Part shown: in pieces, positions 62,689-64,000 of the stretch
Layout of the letters: the number at the start of each line of letters is the position of its first letter
Numbering within the stretch: position 1 is the first letter of the stretch
Origin: Terana coerulea
Lineage: Eukaryota > Basidiomycota > Agaricomycetes > Polyporales > Phanerochaetaceae
Assembly (NCBI GenBank): GCA_024811115.1
Contig: JAKOGH010000307.1
Coordinates: 62,001 to 126,000 of the forward strand
Reading direction: 5' to 3'
DNA length: 64,000 bases
Notes under the pieces: model-generated
Told to the model about the DNA's origin: nothing
Database searches by the model: none
What the model saw: only the letters and a program-made list of their open reading frames with translations
Program-made: the position numbers and the translations under genes

Positions 62689-62848
62689 CTTATCTTGTGG
62701 CTTTGTTTGCTTGCTATCTTGTATTAGGTTGTATCCGTATCCCGCCCGCGCCCCTTTGCGTAACTTAACTTCATGTAATACCAGTGTAGTACCTACGTAG
62801 ACACTCAACGTGACCATGAGCAGAGCATGACATTGATCCACCCATCTA

Positions 62849-64000
62849 TCACTGCTTCGACTGAACAATTTGCTCAATGACCTCCCCGACCCTCAACACC
62901 ATCTCGTCGCAGCCCCACTGTCCCACAACACTGGCTCCCAACAGGCCAGCCGTCCTCGCCTAGCCCAACCGGCACACTCATCGCTGGCAGACCGGCGAGA
63001 GACCCCGGCACAGTGAGCACGTCCTGGACATAGGCTCCGAGCTCGTCCTCGGGCGGGTTGTCAAGAAGCGGTGCGGTTTGGATTGCCGACGGGTGCAGGA
63101 GTACGTCGACGCCTTCGACGCTGGCGACCTCTTGCTGCATGTTCTGCGCGGAGCACGTTTTGGGCACGGAATACGCGATCAAAATCCGCCCGGACCAGCT
63201 GACGGATGCGCTGTGCTTGGAGAAAGTAGTTGTCATAGGCACTGTCACCAGACTGAGCATTAAAAACGAAAGCGAAATCACACCAATCCACTTACTCTGC
63301 GGTCAGAGCGTATGTTCCAAGTAGTATACGTCGCTGCACCTCTGGGCCAAAGCCTTGAGAGCGGGTATGTGCATAAACATTAGCGGCCTTTTTGTTGTCC
63401 GCCCCTGGTGGAGGATCGACGCGCAGACCTGGAGAAACGTGTGAGAATGTGCAACAGAGTGGCAGAAGATGGACCTACCGTAACGAATGCCGTCATATCG
63501 AGCTAAGTTGCTGCTCGCGGCCGCACTAGCGATGACATAGTACGCACTGAGCGCATACCGGGTTGAAGGTAAGGAAACCGAAACAACAGATGCGCCTCTT
63601 TCTTTCAGGGAAGTGATCAGCTCGCGGAGAGGCTCGACGACAGTTGTTTTGAGTTCGGAGGGGAAATATTCCTAAAACCAATACCGTCGTTTGTTCAGCG
63701 GAGACAAAGGGGAGAGTCAAAATAGTCTGACCTGTGGAATCCTGATTCTCAGCCCAGATAAACTCGAACGAATTGTACCAATCGTGCATATATCGACCAC
63801 ATTGTTCGGCTGCCTTTTGTCTCGTCTCTGGCCGTGCTGCCGACGGGTCGCGTTCGTCATAGTGAGCGATCGCATCTATCAATTGTAAGTTGACGTCATG
63901 CTAACCGCTTGTGGTTACTTACTGAACACCTTGCTCGTGGTTTCGACGCAGTCCCCGAAGACCCCTACGCAATCTAAGCTGTCGTCGTAAGGTACTACAC
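62849..64000 (-). CDS. HER2: Mitochondrial Glu-tRNA(Gln) amidotransferase subunit A (partial)
   Basis: Amidase-signature subunit of GatCAB/GatFAB, which converts Glu-tRNA(Gln) to Gln-tRNA(Gln) in mitochondria. Only the C-terminal half is in the window; the Ser-Ser-Lys catalytic part lies beyond 64000. Visible segments, in order: [38 protein letters not shown] then YDGIRYG (near 63510), [39 protein letters not shown], and [20 protein letters not shown]. The last two are family hallmarks. One extra base in the GGG at 62937-62939 must be removed to read [18 protein letters not shown] and the end IVQSKQ, TGA at 62851. A stand-alone amidase is less likely given the YDGIRYG and GFG.EV.RRI motifs. 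Confidence 0.85.

Overview
The window reads as nuclear DNA of a filamentous basidiomycete, most likely an Agaricomycete and possibly Polyporales (inference). Genes are split by many short GT..AG introns of about 45-65 nt, exons are GC-rich, genes lie close together on both strands without operons, and the gene set is typical: Ty3/Gypsy gag relics, MYND-finger proteins, DHA1 transporters, RTA1-like proteins and a Zn2Cys6 regulator.

Layout. 1-3.7 kb is a decayed retrotransposon tract with CCCTTA-rich DNA. 3.7-17.4 kb holds two MYND-finger paralogues in opposite orientation, the second one broken. Between them lie a repeat-rich disordered protein, an MFS drug/polyamine-type exporter and a divergent flavin-reductase-domain protein. 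17.9-24.3 kb has DNA polymerase alpha (minus) sharing a 164-bp promoter gap with a mitochondrial EngB-type GTPase (plus). 24.6-36.2 kb has two related FAD monooxygenases on the minus strand enclosing Rsa4/Notchless, pirin and ADE1. 37.2-45.3 kb holds a single-pass membrane protein, a GRAM-TBC-EF-hand RabGAP and WDR5/Swd3. 46.5-51 kb has a P1B heavy-metal ATPase and a small membrane protein. 52.3-57.8 kb has two tandem RTA1-like proteins and a small secreted protein. 59.2-64 kb has a Zn2Cys6 transcription factor and the C-terminal part of mitochondrial GatA, which runs off the window.

How the genes fit together. Core functions (replication priming, 60S ribosome maturation, purine synthesis, COMPASS histone methylation, mitochondrial Gln-tRNA formation, Rab traffic) are interleaved with accessory genes for detoxification and transport (two FAD hydroxylases, MFS, RTA1 pair, metal ATPase). 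I see no convincing biosynthetic cluster and no clearly new system.

The most consequential observation concerns the sequence itself. At least ten conserved genes carry single-base insertions or deletions, mostly in runs of 2-6 identical bases, that break otherwise perfect reading frames. Two of them (pirin, POL1) each carry a compensating pair. This looks like assembly or read error rather than gene death, and every predicted protein here should be read with that in mind. Exon joins given below were worked out by eye from splice signals, frame and family resemblance; no alignment was run.
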